From positions 79,641 to 143,640 of the forward strand of contig NZ_WTYJ01000005.1 in assembly GCF_009827305.1 (NCBI RefSeq): a DNA stretch of 64,000 bases, in the 5' to 3' direction. Below are positions 8,774-22,592 of the stretch, piece after piece; position 1 is the stretch's first letter, and each line of letters starts with the position of its first letter. The notes beneath the pieces are model-generated. The model was given only the letters and a program-made list of their open reading frames with translations. It made no database searches and was not told the origin of the DNA. A program made the position numbers and the translations under genes. Source of the stretch: Croceibacterium xixiisoli. GTDB taxonomy: Bacteria; Pseudomonadota; Alphaproteobacteria; Sphingomonadales; Sphingomonadaceae.

Positions 8774-10852
8774 TTACCAGATACGGATGCGCTGTTCGGG
8801 GGGCAGGTAGAGCTTGTCCCCCTCCTTCACGTCGAAGGCCTTGTACCAGGCGTCCAGATTGCGAACGGTCAGCGCGCGATACATGCCCGGCGCGTGGCCG
8901 TCGGTGGCGATCCGCTGGCGCAGGGCATTGTCGCGCATCTTGGTGGCCCAGGCCTGGGCAAAGGCGATGAAGAACCGCTGATCGCCGGTATAGCCCTGGA
9001 TCACCGGCGCCTCCTTGCCGTTCAGGGATGCGCGATAGGCATCATAGGCCGCCGCCAGCCCCGCCAGATCGGCGATGTTCTCACCCAGCGTCAGCCGGCC
9101 ATTGACGGCCAGATCCGGGAACGGGCGATAGCTGTCGAACTGGGCCGACAGGGCGGCGCCGGCAGCATCGAACTTGCTGCGGTCGGCATCGGTCCACCAA
9201 TTGCGCATCGCCCCGCTGGCGTCGAATTCGGCACCATTGTTGTCGAAGCTGTGGCTGATCTCATGCCCGATCACCGCCCCGATTGCGCCGTAATTATAGG
9301 CGGCATCGGCCTGCGGATCGAAGAACGGTGGCTGCAGGATGCCGGCCGGGAAATTCAGCGCATTCTGCACCGGCAGATTGATGGCATTGACCAGCTGGGC
9401 GTTCATCCACCATTCGCTGCGATCCAGCGGCTTGCCGATCTTGGCCAGCTGGTTGCGATATTGCAGCAATTCTGCCGCCTGCTTGTTGGCGAAGGCCGCG
9501 CCGGGGCGAATCTCCAGGCTGCCGTAATCGGTCCAGCGATCGGGATAACCGACCGAGACCTGCATGCTGCGCACCTTGGCCAGCGCTTCCTTGCGTGTGT
9601 CGGGCGCCAGCCAGTCGATCGCCTCCACCCGCTTGGCGAAGGCATCCTTGATGTTGCCGACCATGCCATCCACCGTCGCCCGGGACGAGGCGGGGAAGAA
9701 TTTTTCGACATATAGCTTGCCCAGCGCATCGCCGAGCCACTGATTGACCGAAGCCAGCGCGCGCTTGTCCCGCGCGCGTTGCTGCGGCGTGCCTTGCAGC
9801 TGCGTGCCGTAGAAGGCGAAGCTGAGATCATCGATCCGCTTGGGCAGCACATCGGCATTGTCATTGATGCTGTGGAAGATCAGCCAGTCTTTCCACGCCT
9901 CCAGCGGCTCCGACCCGACCAGCCGCGCCAGCCGGGGAATGGCCTGGGCGTGATAGGCATTGAAGCGCTGCTGATTGCCAAGGGACGCCGCCTTGAAGAA
10001 GGCCGGCCAGTCGATGCCCGGCGCCTTGCTGGTGAAATCGGCCGGGGACCAGACCTGCTTGGCGATCTGCCAGTCATTGCTCTGTTCGCGCGTCGCATGG
10101 GCGGCGGCGATCTTCATTTCCAGGTCATAGATCCGGCTCGCGCGGGCGGCGGGATTGTCCAGGCCACCGGCGGCGAGCAGATCGGCGATATATCTGCGAT
10201 AGGCGCTGCGATGCGCGGCCATTTCGGGCGCGGAGGACAGGTAATATTCCCGCTCCGGCATGCCCAGCCCGCCCTGCAGCAGGTAGGGCATCACTTCCCC
10301 GCCCACCAGCGCCTGCGTCACGAACAGGCCGAACAGATTGCCGGTTTCGAAATTGGTGGCATTCAGCGGATCGACATCGGCGCGCAGTCGGGATCCGAGC
10401 ATGGCGGAAAGCCCGGCCTTGTCCTGGATCGCGGCGATGCGGCTGAAATCCTCCCGCAAAGGCGCAACGCCTGCGGCATCGATCGCGGCCGTGTCGAGAT
10501 AGGTTTCGTAATAGGTCTTCACCAGCGCCGCATCGCTGCCGGCGGCGGCATCGGATGTGCGCAGATCGGCGATCAGGCTGGCCAGATTGGCGTCGGTTTC
10601 CTCATTCGCGATCCAGAACCCGCCGATGCTGGAACGGTCGGCCGGTATCTCCGTGCTTTTGACCCAGGCACCATCGGCATAGGTGAACCAGTCGTCGCCG
10701 GGTTTGACGGAGGTATCCATCCAGGCCGGATTGATGCCGAGTTGGGTGCCGGGCGCGGGAGTGGAGCTCTCCTCGGCCATTTTGCAGGCCGTCGTCCCGG
10801 TCAGGATGGCGCAACTGGACAGAAGCAGAGCGGCGACGAAGGAAATGCGCAT
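8774..10852 (-). CDS. M13 family zinc endopeptidase (PepO/neprilysin-like), exported
   Basis: A 692-residue M13 metallopeptidase. The zinc motif HEISH is in VIGHEISHSFDNNG, the third ligand Glu in GENIADLAG, and the substrate-binding region in NAINLPVQNALNFPAGILQPP (where most relatives read NAYY). The N-terminus MRISFVAALLLSS is a signal peptide; Cys follows near residue 23 (GTTAC), so it may be a lipoprotein. It is expected to cut short peptides in the periplasm. The start at 10852 is chosen because CCGGAG lies 8 bases upstream; an in-frame ATG 42 bases earlier would spoil the signal peptide. The final residues (IRIW) match the usual C-terminal RxW of M13 enzymes. Confidence 0.92.
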   Translation of the reverse strand: MRISFVAALLLSSCAILTGTTACKMAEESSTPAPGTQLGINPAWMDTSVKPGDDWFTYADGAWVKSTEIPADRSSIGGFWIANEETDANLASLIADLRTSDAAAGSDAALVKTYYETYLDTAAIDAAGVAPLREDFSRIAAIQDKAGLSAMLGSRLRADVDPLNATNFETGNLFGLFVTQALVGGEVMPYLLQGGLGMPEREYYLSSAPEMAAHRSAYRRYIADLLAAGGLDNPAARASRIYDLEMKIAAAHATREQSNDWQIAKQVWSPADFTSKAPGIDWPAFFKAASLGNQQRFNAYHAQAIPRLARLVGSEPLEAWKDWLIFHSINDNADVLPKRIDDLSFAFYGTQLQGTPQQRARDKRALASVNQWLGDALGKLYVEKFFPASSRATVDGMVGNIKDAFAKRVEAIDWLAPDTRKEALAKVRSMQVSVGYPDRWTDYGSLEIRPGAAFANKQAAELLQYRNQLAKIGKPLDRSEWWMNAQLVNAINLPVQNALNFPAGILQPPFFDPQADAAYNYGAIGAVIGHEISHSFDNNGAEFDASGAMRNWWTDADRSKFDAAGAALSAQFDSYRPFPDLAVNGRLTLGENIADLAGLAAAYDAYRASLNGKEAPVIQGYTGDQRFFIAFAQAWATKMRDNALRQRIATDGHAPGMYRALTVRNLDAWYKAFDVKEGDKLYLPPEQRIRIW

Positions 10853-11005
10853 AGGTGAAACTCCGGAAAACCATGAATGCACACAATATAGCAACTACTG
10901 AAACTATTTGCGCCAAGGACCATCGGGCGACAAGAGCCGCCTCACTTCGGAGAAGTTCGGCCCAATCGACATGGCCGTCAAGCCAGGGCGCCAGATACAG
11001 AATCA

Positions 11006-11036
11006 GGAAGGGCGCGAACATCGTTCGCGCCCTTCC
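11006..11036 (-). terminator. Terminator hairpin after eno
   Basis: Perfect 14-bp arms (GGAAGGGCGCGAAC and its complement) around an ATC loop, 38 bases after the eno stop. The minus-strand tract after it is only weakly U-rich, so termination strength is uncertain. Confidence 0.75.
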
Positions 11037-11074
11037 ATACGACCGGTCTGACAGGAGAACCGTCAGCCTGAGCT

Positions 11075-13003
<1,929 letters not shown>

Positions 13004-13006
13004 GCA

Positions 13007-13414
13007 GTGAGCCTGCATGAAGAGCAGCCCATTCCGTCTTCCGGACGGGATGATGCGGAAGAATTTGAAACCCCCGGGCAGCGATCGCTGCTCGGGGACA
13101 TTGGTGATCTTTTCGAAGATGGCCGGACCTATGTCGAAGCCGAACTGGCATTTCAGAAAACCCGCGGGGCCTATGCCGCCGGGCAGCTGAAATCGGCACT
13201 CATTTATGCCGTCATCGCGCTGGTCCTGGTGTTCTTCGCCGTGCTGGGCATTACCGTGGGCCTGATCATAGCGCTTGCGCCGATACTGACCATCTGGGGC
13301 AGTACTGCCCTGGTGGCGGGCGTTTTGCTGTTAGGGGCAGCCCTGGCTGCGCTGAAATTGAGCAAGCATGCGCGGGCTTTGACCGGTGCTTTCAAGAACA
13401 AACCGGGCAGCTGA
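13007..13414 (+). CDS. YqjE-like integral membrane protein (holin superfamily III / DUF1469)
   Basis: A 135-residue protein with a soluble acidic N-terminus (residues 1-60) and two hydrophobic segments at about 64-90 and 95-115, followed by a basic tail. This matches the YqjE family, often labelled 'phage holin family' in annotation although it is not a lysis protein. GTG start 3 bases after the upstream stop; the operon partner of YqjD in E. coli is also YqjE, so gene order is conserved. Confidence 0.7.
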   Translation: MSLHEEQPIPSSGRDDAEEFETPGQRSLLGDIGDLFEDGRTYVEAELAFQKTRGAYAAGQLKSALIYAVIALVLVFFAVLGITVGLIIALAPILTIWGSTALVAGVLLLGAALAALKLSKHARALTGAFKNKPGS

Positions 13415-13418
13415 GATC

Positions 13419-13784
13419 ATGGACAATAGCTATCTCGATCTGGTCGAGGCGAAAGCCTTGCGCGATGCCGCCCGCAAGCTGGTGGAATCCGATGTGGAAC
13501 TGATCCGTATCGGCGTGTCCGAGCGCAGCGTTACCGAACGAGCCTTCGGGCGTGTGTATGATGGCGTAGCCGACGCTGCCGAAGGCGCGCGTGACATCTG
13601 TGGATCCCCCGTGAAGATCGCCCTGATCGCCGGCGGCATCGGCGCCTTGTGGTTTGCCCGCAAGCCAATCATCGGCGCGATCGAAGGCTTGTTTTCGTCC
13701 GATCGGGAACAAGGCGAACCGGCGGAGCATTCCGAAGATACCCCCAATCAAGCGATGGAGCGCCCAGGCAATGACCGAGACTAA
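13419..13784 (+). CDS. Small single-pass membrane protein in the YqjD-like operon
   Basis: A 121-residue protein I do not recognise by sequence. It is helical in the first 65 residues (LVEAKALRDAARKLVESD), has a short membrane segment near residues 66-85 (VKIALIAGGIGALWFARKPI) and an acidic, Pro-rich tail. By position it corresponds to yqjK of E. coli, but similarity is not evident. ATG at 13419 lies 4 bases after the previous stop; the next gene starts inside its 3' end. Confidence 0.7.
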   Translation: MDNSYLDLVEAKALRDAARKLVESDVELIRIGVSERSVTERAFGRVYDGVADAAEGARDICGSPVKIALIAGGIGALWFARKPIIGAIEGLFSSDREQGEPAEHSEDTPNQAMERPGNDRD

Positions 13785-14316
13785 ACAGGAAGAGCTCAGG
13801 CAGAAGATCGCGGACGGCCAGGCACGGCTGGAAGAACGCACCCAGAGCCTGCTCGAAAAGGCCGGTGAGAAAGCCGTCGAAGCGCGTGATGGTGTCACGA
13901 ATTTTGCCAAGGATCATCCGATCGCAGCGGTAGCCGGCGGCCTGGCCGTGGGCGTGCTGATCAGCGGATTGATCTATCGCCGCCGGCAAAACCGGTCTTC
14001 CGATGTCAGCGCCAAGGTGCATGATGTTCGCGATCGGGCCGCAACCCTGGCCACGCTGGGCGTAGATTACGTCATCGATTACGCGATGAAGGCGCTGGAT
14101 GCGGCGGGCGAAGCCGGCCGTGCCGGAGCCGATCGGGTGAGCGATCTGGGTGACTCGGTCGAAAGCGGCACACGCGATCTGCGCCGCAATGCCGGCCATC
14201 TGGCTGAAGAGCTGGGTGATCGGGTCAGTGCCGCAGGGCATGACGCTGGCGAACGGCTTCGGTCTGCGAAAGACAGTGTCAGCGATATCGTGAGCAGAAC
14301 CCTGCGTCATCATTGA
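13771..14316 (+). CDS. DUF883-like amphipathic membrane protein
   Basis: A 181-residue protein. The N-terminal helix (ELRQKIADGQARLEERTQSL) is followed by KDHPIAAVAGGLAVGVLISGLIYRRR, a membrane segment with the DHP...G pattern of DUF883 proteins. The C-terminal half consists of repeated amphipathic heptads (SDLGDSVESGTRDLRRNAG) like apolipoprotein or LEA proteins. Such proteins bind membranes or protect them under stress (inference). Its ATG overlaps the preceding gene by 14 bases. Confidence 0.7.
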   Translation: MTETKQEELRQKIADGQARLEERTQSLLEKAGEKAVEARDGVTNFAKDHPIAAVAGGLAVGVLISGLIYRRRQNRSSDVSAKVHDVRDRAATLATLGVDYVIDYAMKALDAAGEAGRAGADRVSDLGDSVESGTRDLRRNAGHLAEELGDRVSAAGHDAGERLRSAKDSVSDIVSRTLRHH

Positions 14317-14365
14317 CACTTCGCGCTTGCAGCACGCCGCCATTTTCTTACATGGCGGGGTGTCA
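14314..14365 (+). other. Nested stem-loop between stress operon and DUF4170 gene
   Basis: An inner hairpin CCGCCAT/ATGGCGG (14337-14358, 8-nt loop) lies inside an outer TGACAC/GTGTCA pairing (14314-14319 with 14360-14365). There is no U-tract, so it is not a standard terminator; it may be an mRNA processing or stability element between two coding regions. Confidence 0.4.
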
Positions 14366-14389
14366 GCAATCATCTTTCGGGGACTGCAC

Positions 14390-14617
14390 TTGAGCAAGCA
14401 GCTGCTACATCTGGTCATGGGTGGTCGTGTTCTCGACCCCCAGGGCACGGAATTCGAAGACCTCAATGCCATTCACATCGTCGGGATTTTCCCCGACTAC
14501 AATGCAGCCGTCGACGCCTGGCGTGGCGAAGCGCAGCGTACGGTGGATGATGCGGAAATGAAGTATGTCATCGTGCATCTTCATCGTTTGCTGGAACCGG
14601 ATTTGCCCGGCGCCTGA
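14390..14617 (+). CDS. DUF4170 family protein
   Basis: A 75-residue protein (M)SKQLLHLVMGGRVLD..., with GIFPDYNAAVDAWRGEAQ and YVIVHLHRLLEPD, matching the small alphaproteobacterial DUF4170 family of unknown function. TTG at 14390 is chosen because it gives the family N-terminus and has CGGGGA upstream; no ATG gives the same N-terminus. It follows the stress operon by 73 bases and ends in front of a strong terminator, so it is probably the last gene of that transcript. Confidence 0.75.
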   Translation: MSKQLLHLVMGGRVLDPQGTEFEDLNAIHIVGIFPDYNAAVDAWRGEAQRTVDDAEMKYVIVHLHRLLEPDLPGA

Positions 14618-14667
14618 AGACGACCGCGATCACGTGATTGATCACGGATCCGGACAACAAAAAAAAA

Positions 14668-14699
14668 GCGGGCGGCATGGATATGCCGCCCGCTTTTTT
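14668..14699. terminator. Bidirectional terminator between DUF4170 gene and greA
   Basis: GCGGGCGGCAT, 4-nt loop, ATGCCGCCCGC, with an A-tract on the left and T6 on the right, so it ends transcripts from both convergent genes. Confidence 0.95.
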
Positions 14700-14730
14700 C
14701 ATGCCTGCCCAATGCGGGCTGACAATCTCG

Positions 14731-15201
14731 TCAGATGAATTCGATCTTCTGGACCAGATAGAACCGGTCGCCGCTGGGCACGGTCACTTCCACTTCTTCG
14801 TCCACCAGACGGCCGATCAGCGCACGTCCCAGCGGGGAATCATAAGAAATGCGGCCCTGCTTGGCGTCGGCTTCGGTCTGGCCGACAATCTGGTAACGCT
14901 GCGATTTGTCGTCTTCGTCCAGCACGGTCACCGTGGCGCCAAACACGACGCGGTCACCTGAAAGCGTGGTCGGATCGATGATCTGAGCGCGGCTTACCCG
15001 GTCTTCAATGTCGGAAATCTGCGCTTCCACCTGACCCTGCCGTTCCTTGGCAGCGTGATATTCGGCATTTTCCGACAGATCGCCATGCGCCCGCGCTTCT
15101 TCGATGGCGTCCACAATACGCGGACGCTCCTGCCGCAAAGCCTTCAGATCGCTGATGAGCTTTTCGTAGCCCTCCGCCAGCATCGGAACTTTTTCAACCA
15201 T
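14731..15201 (-). CDS. greA: Transcription elongation factor GreA
   Basis: A 156-residue GreA. It stimulates RNA cleavage by stalled RNA polymerase. The N-terminal coiled coil carries the functional acidic loop ([17 protein letters not shown]), and the C-terminal FKBP-like domain ends in [18 protein letters not shown]. Start at 15201 gives [15 protein letters not shown], the family N-terminus; a longer frame of 10 residues upstream is not conserved. It lies 93 bases downstream of carB, on the same strand. Confidence 0.97.
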   Translation of the reverse strand: MVEKVPMLAEGYEKLISDLKALRQERPRIVDAIEEARAHGDLSENAEYHAAKERQGQVEAQISDIEDRVSRAQIIDPTTLSGDRVVFGATVTVLDEDDKSQRYQIVGQTEADAKQGRISYDSPLGRALIGRLVDEEVEVTVPSGDRFYLVQKIEFI

Positions 15202-15294
15202 AACCCCAGTCTTTCCTCGCAATTCCGGCAAAACGACCGCGCCAGCCCAGGCGGGCTGATCTTCGACGTTCGGATGTCGGGAAAACGCGCTTGA

Positions 15295-18618
<3,324 letters not shown>

Positions 18619-18779
18619 TTAGGAGAACTTCTTCCCAGCTGTTGTGATCCACTCGGGGGCGGATTGCTTCAGACGAAGGATGTATAAACGATACGCTTGT
18701 ATCCGGCGGAAACCATGGTTCGTCCTTCCGGTGGCGAGGCCTGCGACCCCGCGCTCACCAGAAGAGCATACCACTGCCA

Positions 18780-19955
18780 TCAGGCGTTTTCACGCCCGAG
18801 CATGCCGACGAACTTTTCGAACAGATAGAAACTGTCCTGCGGGCCGGGGCTCGCTTCGGGGTGATACTGCACCCCGAAGGCAGGCTTGCCCGTGATCGCA
18901 ATCCCGCAGTTCGAACCATCGAACAGCGAAACATGCGTTTCTTCAATGTCTTCGGGCAGATTGCTGTTATCCACCGCGAAGCCATGGTTCATGCTGGTGA
19001 TCTCCACCACCCCATCGGCAAGGCGCTTCACCGGGTGGTTTGCGCCGCGGTGCCCCTGATGCATCTTGGTCGTGCTCGCGCCGGCGGCCAGCGCCAGCAT
19101 CTGATGACCCAGGCAAATGCCGAACAGCGGCACATCGCGATCCAGCAGGCCACGGATCACCGGTACGGCGTATTCGCCGGTGGCTGCAGGATCGCCCGGA
19201 CCGTTGGACAGGAACACGCCGTCGGGTGCCTGCGCCAGCACATCGTCAAGCGAGGTTTCGGCCGGCACCACGGTCACCCGCGCGCCTGCGGTGACCAGAT
19301 TGCGGAAGATATTGTCCTTCGCTCCGAAATCCATCGCCACCACATGCGGGCGACCGTCGGCGGCATCATTGGCGTAACCCGAACCCAGCGACCACGCGCC
19401 GCCGGCCCAGCCTTCCGACTTTTCGCGCGAAACCCGGCGTGCCAGATCCATGCCTTCCAGGCCGGACCATTCGCGGGCCCGCTGCAGCAAGGCGGGAATA
19501 TCGAACACGCCATCGGGCGCGTGGGCGATCACCGCATTGGGCGCGCCCGACTGGCGGATGCGGCGCGTCAGGGCGCGCGTATCGACACCCGAAAGGCCGA
19601 TCTTGCCCAGCGAGGCGAGCCATTCAGAAAATTCCCGGTCCGACCGGAAGTTGGAACTGCGCGTGACCGTTTCGCGAACGACACAGCCCACGGCGCCTTC
19701 CACCTTCGATTCGATGTCTTCACCATTGGTGCCGACATTACCGATATGCGGGAATGTGAAGGTGACGATCTGCGCCGCATAGGACGGATCGGTCATCACT
19801 TCCTGATACCCCGTCATGGCGGTGTTGAAGCAGACTTCGCCAACAGCGCTGCCGGTGGCGCCAAATCCATGGCCCCAGACGACGGCCCCATCGGCCAGAA
19901 CAAGAACTCCCGTTGCACCCTTGGGTGGCGCATACGAGGAGGCGGGGTCAGCCAT
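18780..19955 (-). CDS. carA: Carbamoyl-phosphate synthase, small (glutaminase) subunit
   Basis: A 391-residue CarA that hydrolyses glutamine and passes ammonia to CarB. The class I glutamine amidotransferase nucleophile is in FGICLGHQ and the His/Glu pair in QYHPEA. The N-terminal CPSase domain contains GYQEVMTDPSYA. The 161 bases before carB hold no gene; I see an imperfectly placed inverted repeat GATAC-GCTT-GTATC at 18690-18703 and nothing else. It is divergent from yqeY. Confidence 0.97.
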   Translation of the reverse strand: MADPASSYAPPKGATGVLVLADGAVVWGHGFGATGSAVGEVCFNTAMTGYQEVMTDPSYAAQIVTFTFPHIGNVGTNGEDIESKVEGAVGCVVRETVTRSSNFRSDREFSEWLASLGKIGLSGVDTRALTRRIRQSGAPNAVIAHAPDGVFDIPALLQRAREWSGLEGMDLARRVSREKSEGWAGGAWSLGSGYANDAADGRPHVVAMDFGAKDNIFRNLVTAGARVTVVPAETSLDDVLAQAPDGVFLSNGPGDPAATGEYAVPVIRGLLDRDVPLFGICLGHQMLALAAGASTTKMHQGHRGANHPVKRLADGVVEITSMNHGFAVDNSNLPEDIEETHVSLFDGSNCGIAITGKPAFGVQYHPEASPGPQDSFYLFEKFVGMLGRENA

Positions 19956-20037
19956 GAGGCGCTCCGTTGATTAAAATTGCGGCGATGCGTGCTAAGGCGT
20001 GGCGGCTAGACCTGCCCTTCCCCCGCGTCAAGCTGTC

Positions 20038-20051
20038 GCTTTGCGCAAAGC
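20038..20051. promoter_or_regulatory. Palindrome between carA and yqeY
   Basis: GCTTTGC|GCAAAGC, a perfect 14-bp palindrome, sits between divergent carA (start 19955) and yqeY (start 20113). It is a candidate operator for either gene; the binding protein is unknown. Confidence 0.4.
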
Positions 20052-20112
20052 TCGTCTAAGCACCCGGTTTCCGCGCAAACTGCGCCTTACCATCCACAGG
20101 AAAGTCTGACCA

Positions 20113-20565
20113 ATGATCCGCGATACGATCAAACAAGCCACCATCACCGCGATGAAGGCAGGCGAAAAGGACCGCACCGCCGCGCTGCGTCTGATTTCGG
20201 CCAAGATCAAGGATCGCGACATCGAACAGCGCACCGCCGCCAAGCCGATGGAAGATGACGCGCTGGTAATCGACACGCTGCAGAAAATGGCGAAACAGCG
20301 CCGCGAATCGATCGAGATGTATCAGCAGGGCGGCCGCACCGAACTGGCGGATAAGGAACAGGCCGAACTGGTGGTGATCGAGGAATTCCTGCCCCAGCAG
20401 CTGTCCGAAGACGAAACCCGCGCCATCATCGAAACGATCAAGGCCGAACTGGGCGCCACCGGCATGAAGGACATGGGCAAGGTCGTGGCCGAGCTCAAGG
20501 CGCGCCACGGTACGGAACTGGATATGGGCAAGGCCAGCGGGCTGGTGAAGGTCGCCCTCGCCTGA
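20113..20565 (+). CDS. yqeY: GatB/YqeY domain protein
   Basis: A 150-residue YqeY-like protein: predicted helical, with ALRLISAKIKDRDIE near the start and VIEEFLPQQLSEDE, then KDMGKVVAELKARHG and GKASGLVKVALA at the end. The fold matches the tRNA-binding tail of GatB; the role is uncertain, perhaps in tRNA-dependent amidation. Its place just before dnaG is common in alphaproteobacteria. Confidence 0.93.
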   Translation: MIRDTIKQATITAMKAGEKDRTAALRLISAKIKDRDIEQRTAAKPMEDDALVIDTLQKMAKQRRESIEMYQQGGRTELADKEQAELVVIEEFLPQQLSEDETRAIIETIKAELGATGMKDMGKVVAELKARHGTELDMGKASGLVKVALA

Positions 20566-20656
20566 ACGCCGGATTCCGGCGCCTGATCAACGCGACGGTG
20601 GGCTGTTGCCGGCCCGCCGCTCGACTCGTTCCGACCGACCGCAGTAGAACACGCCC

Positions 20657-22585
20657 ATGCTGAGCCCCCAGTTCCTGGACGAGCTGCGCGCGCGAATCAC
20701 GCTTTCCGCCGTGATCATGCGCACCACCAAGCTCATCCGCGCGGGCCGCGAATGGAAAGCCTGCTGCCCGTTCCATAACGAGAAATCGCCAAGCTTTACC
20801 GTCAACGACGAAAAGGGGTTCTATCACTGTTTCGGTTGCGGTGCGCATGGCGATGCCATCCGCTGGATGACCGACCAGCGCGGCCTGTCCTTCATGGATG
20901 CGGTCAAGGAACTGGCGGCGGAGGCCAGCCTCGAACTCCCCGCCCCCGATCCGCGCGCCGCGCGTCAGGCGGAACAGCGCGCCGGCCTGCATGATGTGAT
21001 GGCCGACGCGCAGGATTGGTTCGTCGAAAATTTGCGCGGCGATGCCGGGGCGAACGCGCGGGAATATCTCAAATCGCGCGGTTTCGATGGCCACACCATC
21101 GGCCGCTTCGGCTTTGGCTATGCGCCGGACAGCCGCAATGCCATGGCCCAGGCGCTGACCCGCTTCGAACAGCCGATGATGATCGAGGCCGGGCTGCGCA
21201 TCCAGGTGGAAGGCAAGGATCCCTACGATCGCTTCCGTGACCGCCTGATGCTGCCGATCCATGATGCCCGTGGGCGGGTCATCGCCTTTGGCGGTCGCAT
21301 CCTGGCCAAGGACAAGACCGACGCCCCCAAATATCTCAATTCCCCTGATACGCCTTTGTTCGACAAGGGGCGCACGCTGTACAATCTGCATCGCGCCAGC
21401 CCCGCTTCCCGCCGCACGGGCCGGGTCATTGCGGTCGAAGGCTATATGGATGTCATCGCCCTCGCCGCTGCGGGGATCGAAGATGCCGTTGCGCCGATGG
21501 GCACCGCGCTGACCGAACAGCAGATCGAACTGATGTGGCGCCTGGCGGACAAGCCGATCCTGTGTTTCGACGGCGATGCAGCCGGTCAGCGGGCGGCCAT
21601 GCGCTCGATCGGTCGGGTGCTGCCGCTGCTGCGCCCCGGCCGATCGCTGCAATTCGTGCGCCTGCCCTCCGGGATGGATCCGGACGATCTGATTCGCCAG
21701 CGCGGTGCGGCCGCGATGGAGCAGCTTCTGGCGGAACCGGTCTCGCTGACAGACATGCTCTGGGAAGGGGAACGCGATGCGTCACCCTTGACTGGTCCGG
21801 AAGATAAGGCCGGGCTGAAGGCGCGATTGATGGCGCATGTCGATGCCATGACCGATGTGGATATCAAGGCACTGTATCGGCGCGATCTGCTGGACCGGTT
21901 TTCCGCCTTTGCCTTCCCCCAGCGCCAAAGTAGCGGAAATGGACGTATGGGAAATGGCGGGGATCGACCCCGTTTTCAGCCACGTTCCGGCAAACCCGGT
22001 TCCCGCTGGCCAGGCTCGCGTTGGTCAGACCCCGAAGGCGCCAGCGACGGCCTCAAACGCACCTCAGCACGCGCCGGTTCACGCGACATGCTGGCCCAGG
22101 CGACATTGGCCGGCTTCGATCGCTTTCCCGATCAGATCGCCCGCCATGCCGAATCGCTGATGCGCCTCGCACAATTGCAGCCACAACTTGCATCCGCCGT
22201 GGATCGATTGCTCGATCATGACGAAACACTTGAACACTTCGGCATTCTTCCCATATCTGGTGCAGCCGTCCAGACGCCGCCGGATAACGTTTGTTTCTCC
22301 TTCTTGTCAGAAGGCTCCGATCCGCAAGTCGCGCGCGAGGATTTGGCCGAGGCAGTTGCTTTGCTGGTCGAACGGCCAGCCCTTGATGCTGCCATCGCCG
22401 CGGCCACGGCCCGTTTTGACGTCGATCCCGAAGGCGCTTTCGCCGAGCAGCAGAGGCTGCGGAAACGAAAGCTGGAAATCGAATCGCGACTCGGGCAAAT
22501 GGCACGCAAACGCGCCGCATCGGCGCCCGGAGTGAACGGCTCGCCCACCGGCCCCGGTGGAGCGGACGAACAAGAAACGGATTGA
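20657..22585 (+). CDS. dnaG: DNA primase
   Basis: A 642-residue primase that makes RNA primers for replication. The zinc finger CCPFHNEKSPSF...HCFGCGAHGDAI is at residues 35-65, the catalytic TOPRIM core includes AVEGYMDVIAL and CFDGDAAGQRA, and the C-terminal helicase-binding region is divergent with a low-complexity linker near residues 420-460. ATG at 20657 gives MLSPQFLDELRARITLS, the usual start. rpoD begins 7 bases after the stop, a macromolecular synthesis operon without rpsU. Confidence 0.97.
   Translation: MLSPQFLDELRARITLSAVIMRTTKLIRAGREWKACCPFHNEKSPSFTVNDEKGFYHCFGCGAHGDAIRWMTDQRGLSFMDAVKELAAEASLELPAPDPRAARQAEQRAGLHDVMADAQDWFVENLRGDAGANAREYLKSRGFDGHTIGRFGFGYAPDSRNAMAQALTRFEQPMMIEAGLRIQVEGKDPYDRFRDRLMLPIHDARGRVIAFGGRILAKDKTDAPKYLNSPDTPLFDKGRTLYNLHRASPASRRTGRVIAVEGYMDVIALAAAGIEDAVAPMGTALTEQQIELMWRLADKPILCFDGDAAGQRAAMRSIGRVLPLLRPGRSLQFVRLPSGMDPDDLIRQRGAAAMEQLLAEPVSLTDMLWEGERDASPLTGPEDKAGLKARLMAHVDAMTDVDIKALYRRDLLDRFSAFAFPQRQSSGNGRMGNGGDRPRFQPRSGKPGSRWPGSRWSDPEGASDGLKRTSARAGSRDMLAQATLAGFDRFPDQIARHAESLMRLAQLQPQLASAVDRLLDHDETLEHFGILPISGAAVQTPPDNVCFSFLSEGSDPQVAREDLAEAVALLVERPALDAAIAAATARFDVDPEGAFAEQQRLRKRKLEIESRLGQMARKRAASAPGVNGSPTGPGGADEQETD
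22229..22256 (+). promoter_or_regulatory. Possible heat-shock (RpoH) promoter for rpoD, inside dnaG
   Basis: CTTGAA at 22229-22234, 15 bases, CCCATAT at 22250-22256 resembles the RpoH consensus and lies about 340 bp before rpoD inside dnaG. In E. coli the rpoD heat-shock promoter also lies inside dnaG. It could be chance within coding sequence. Confidence 0.35.
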
Positions 22586-22592
22586 AGAGTAG

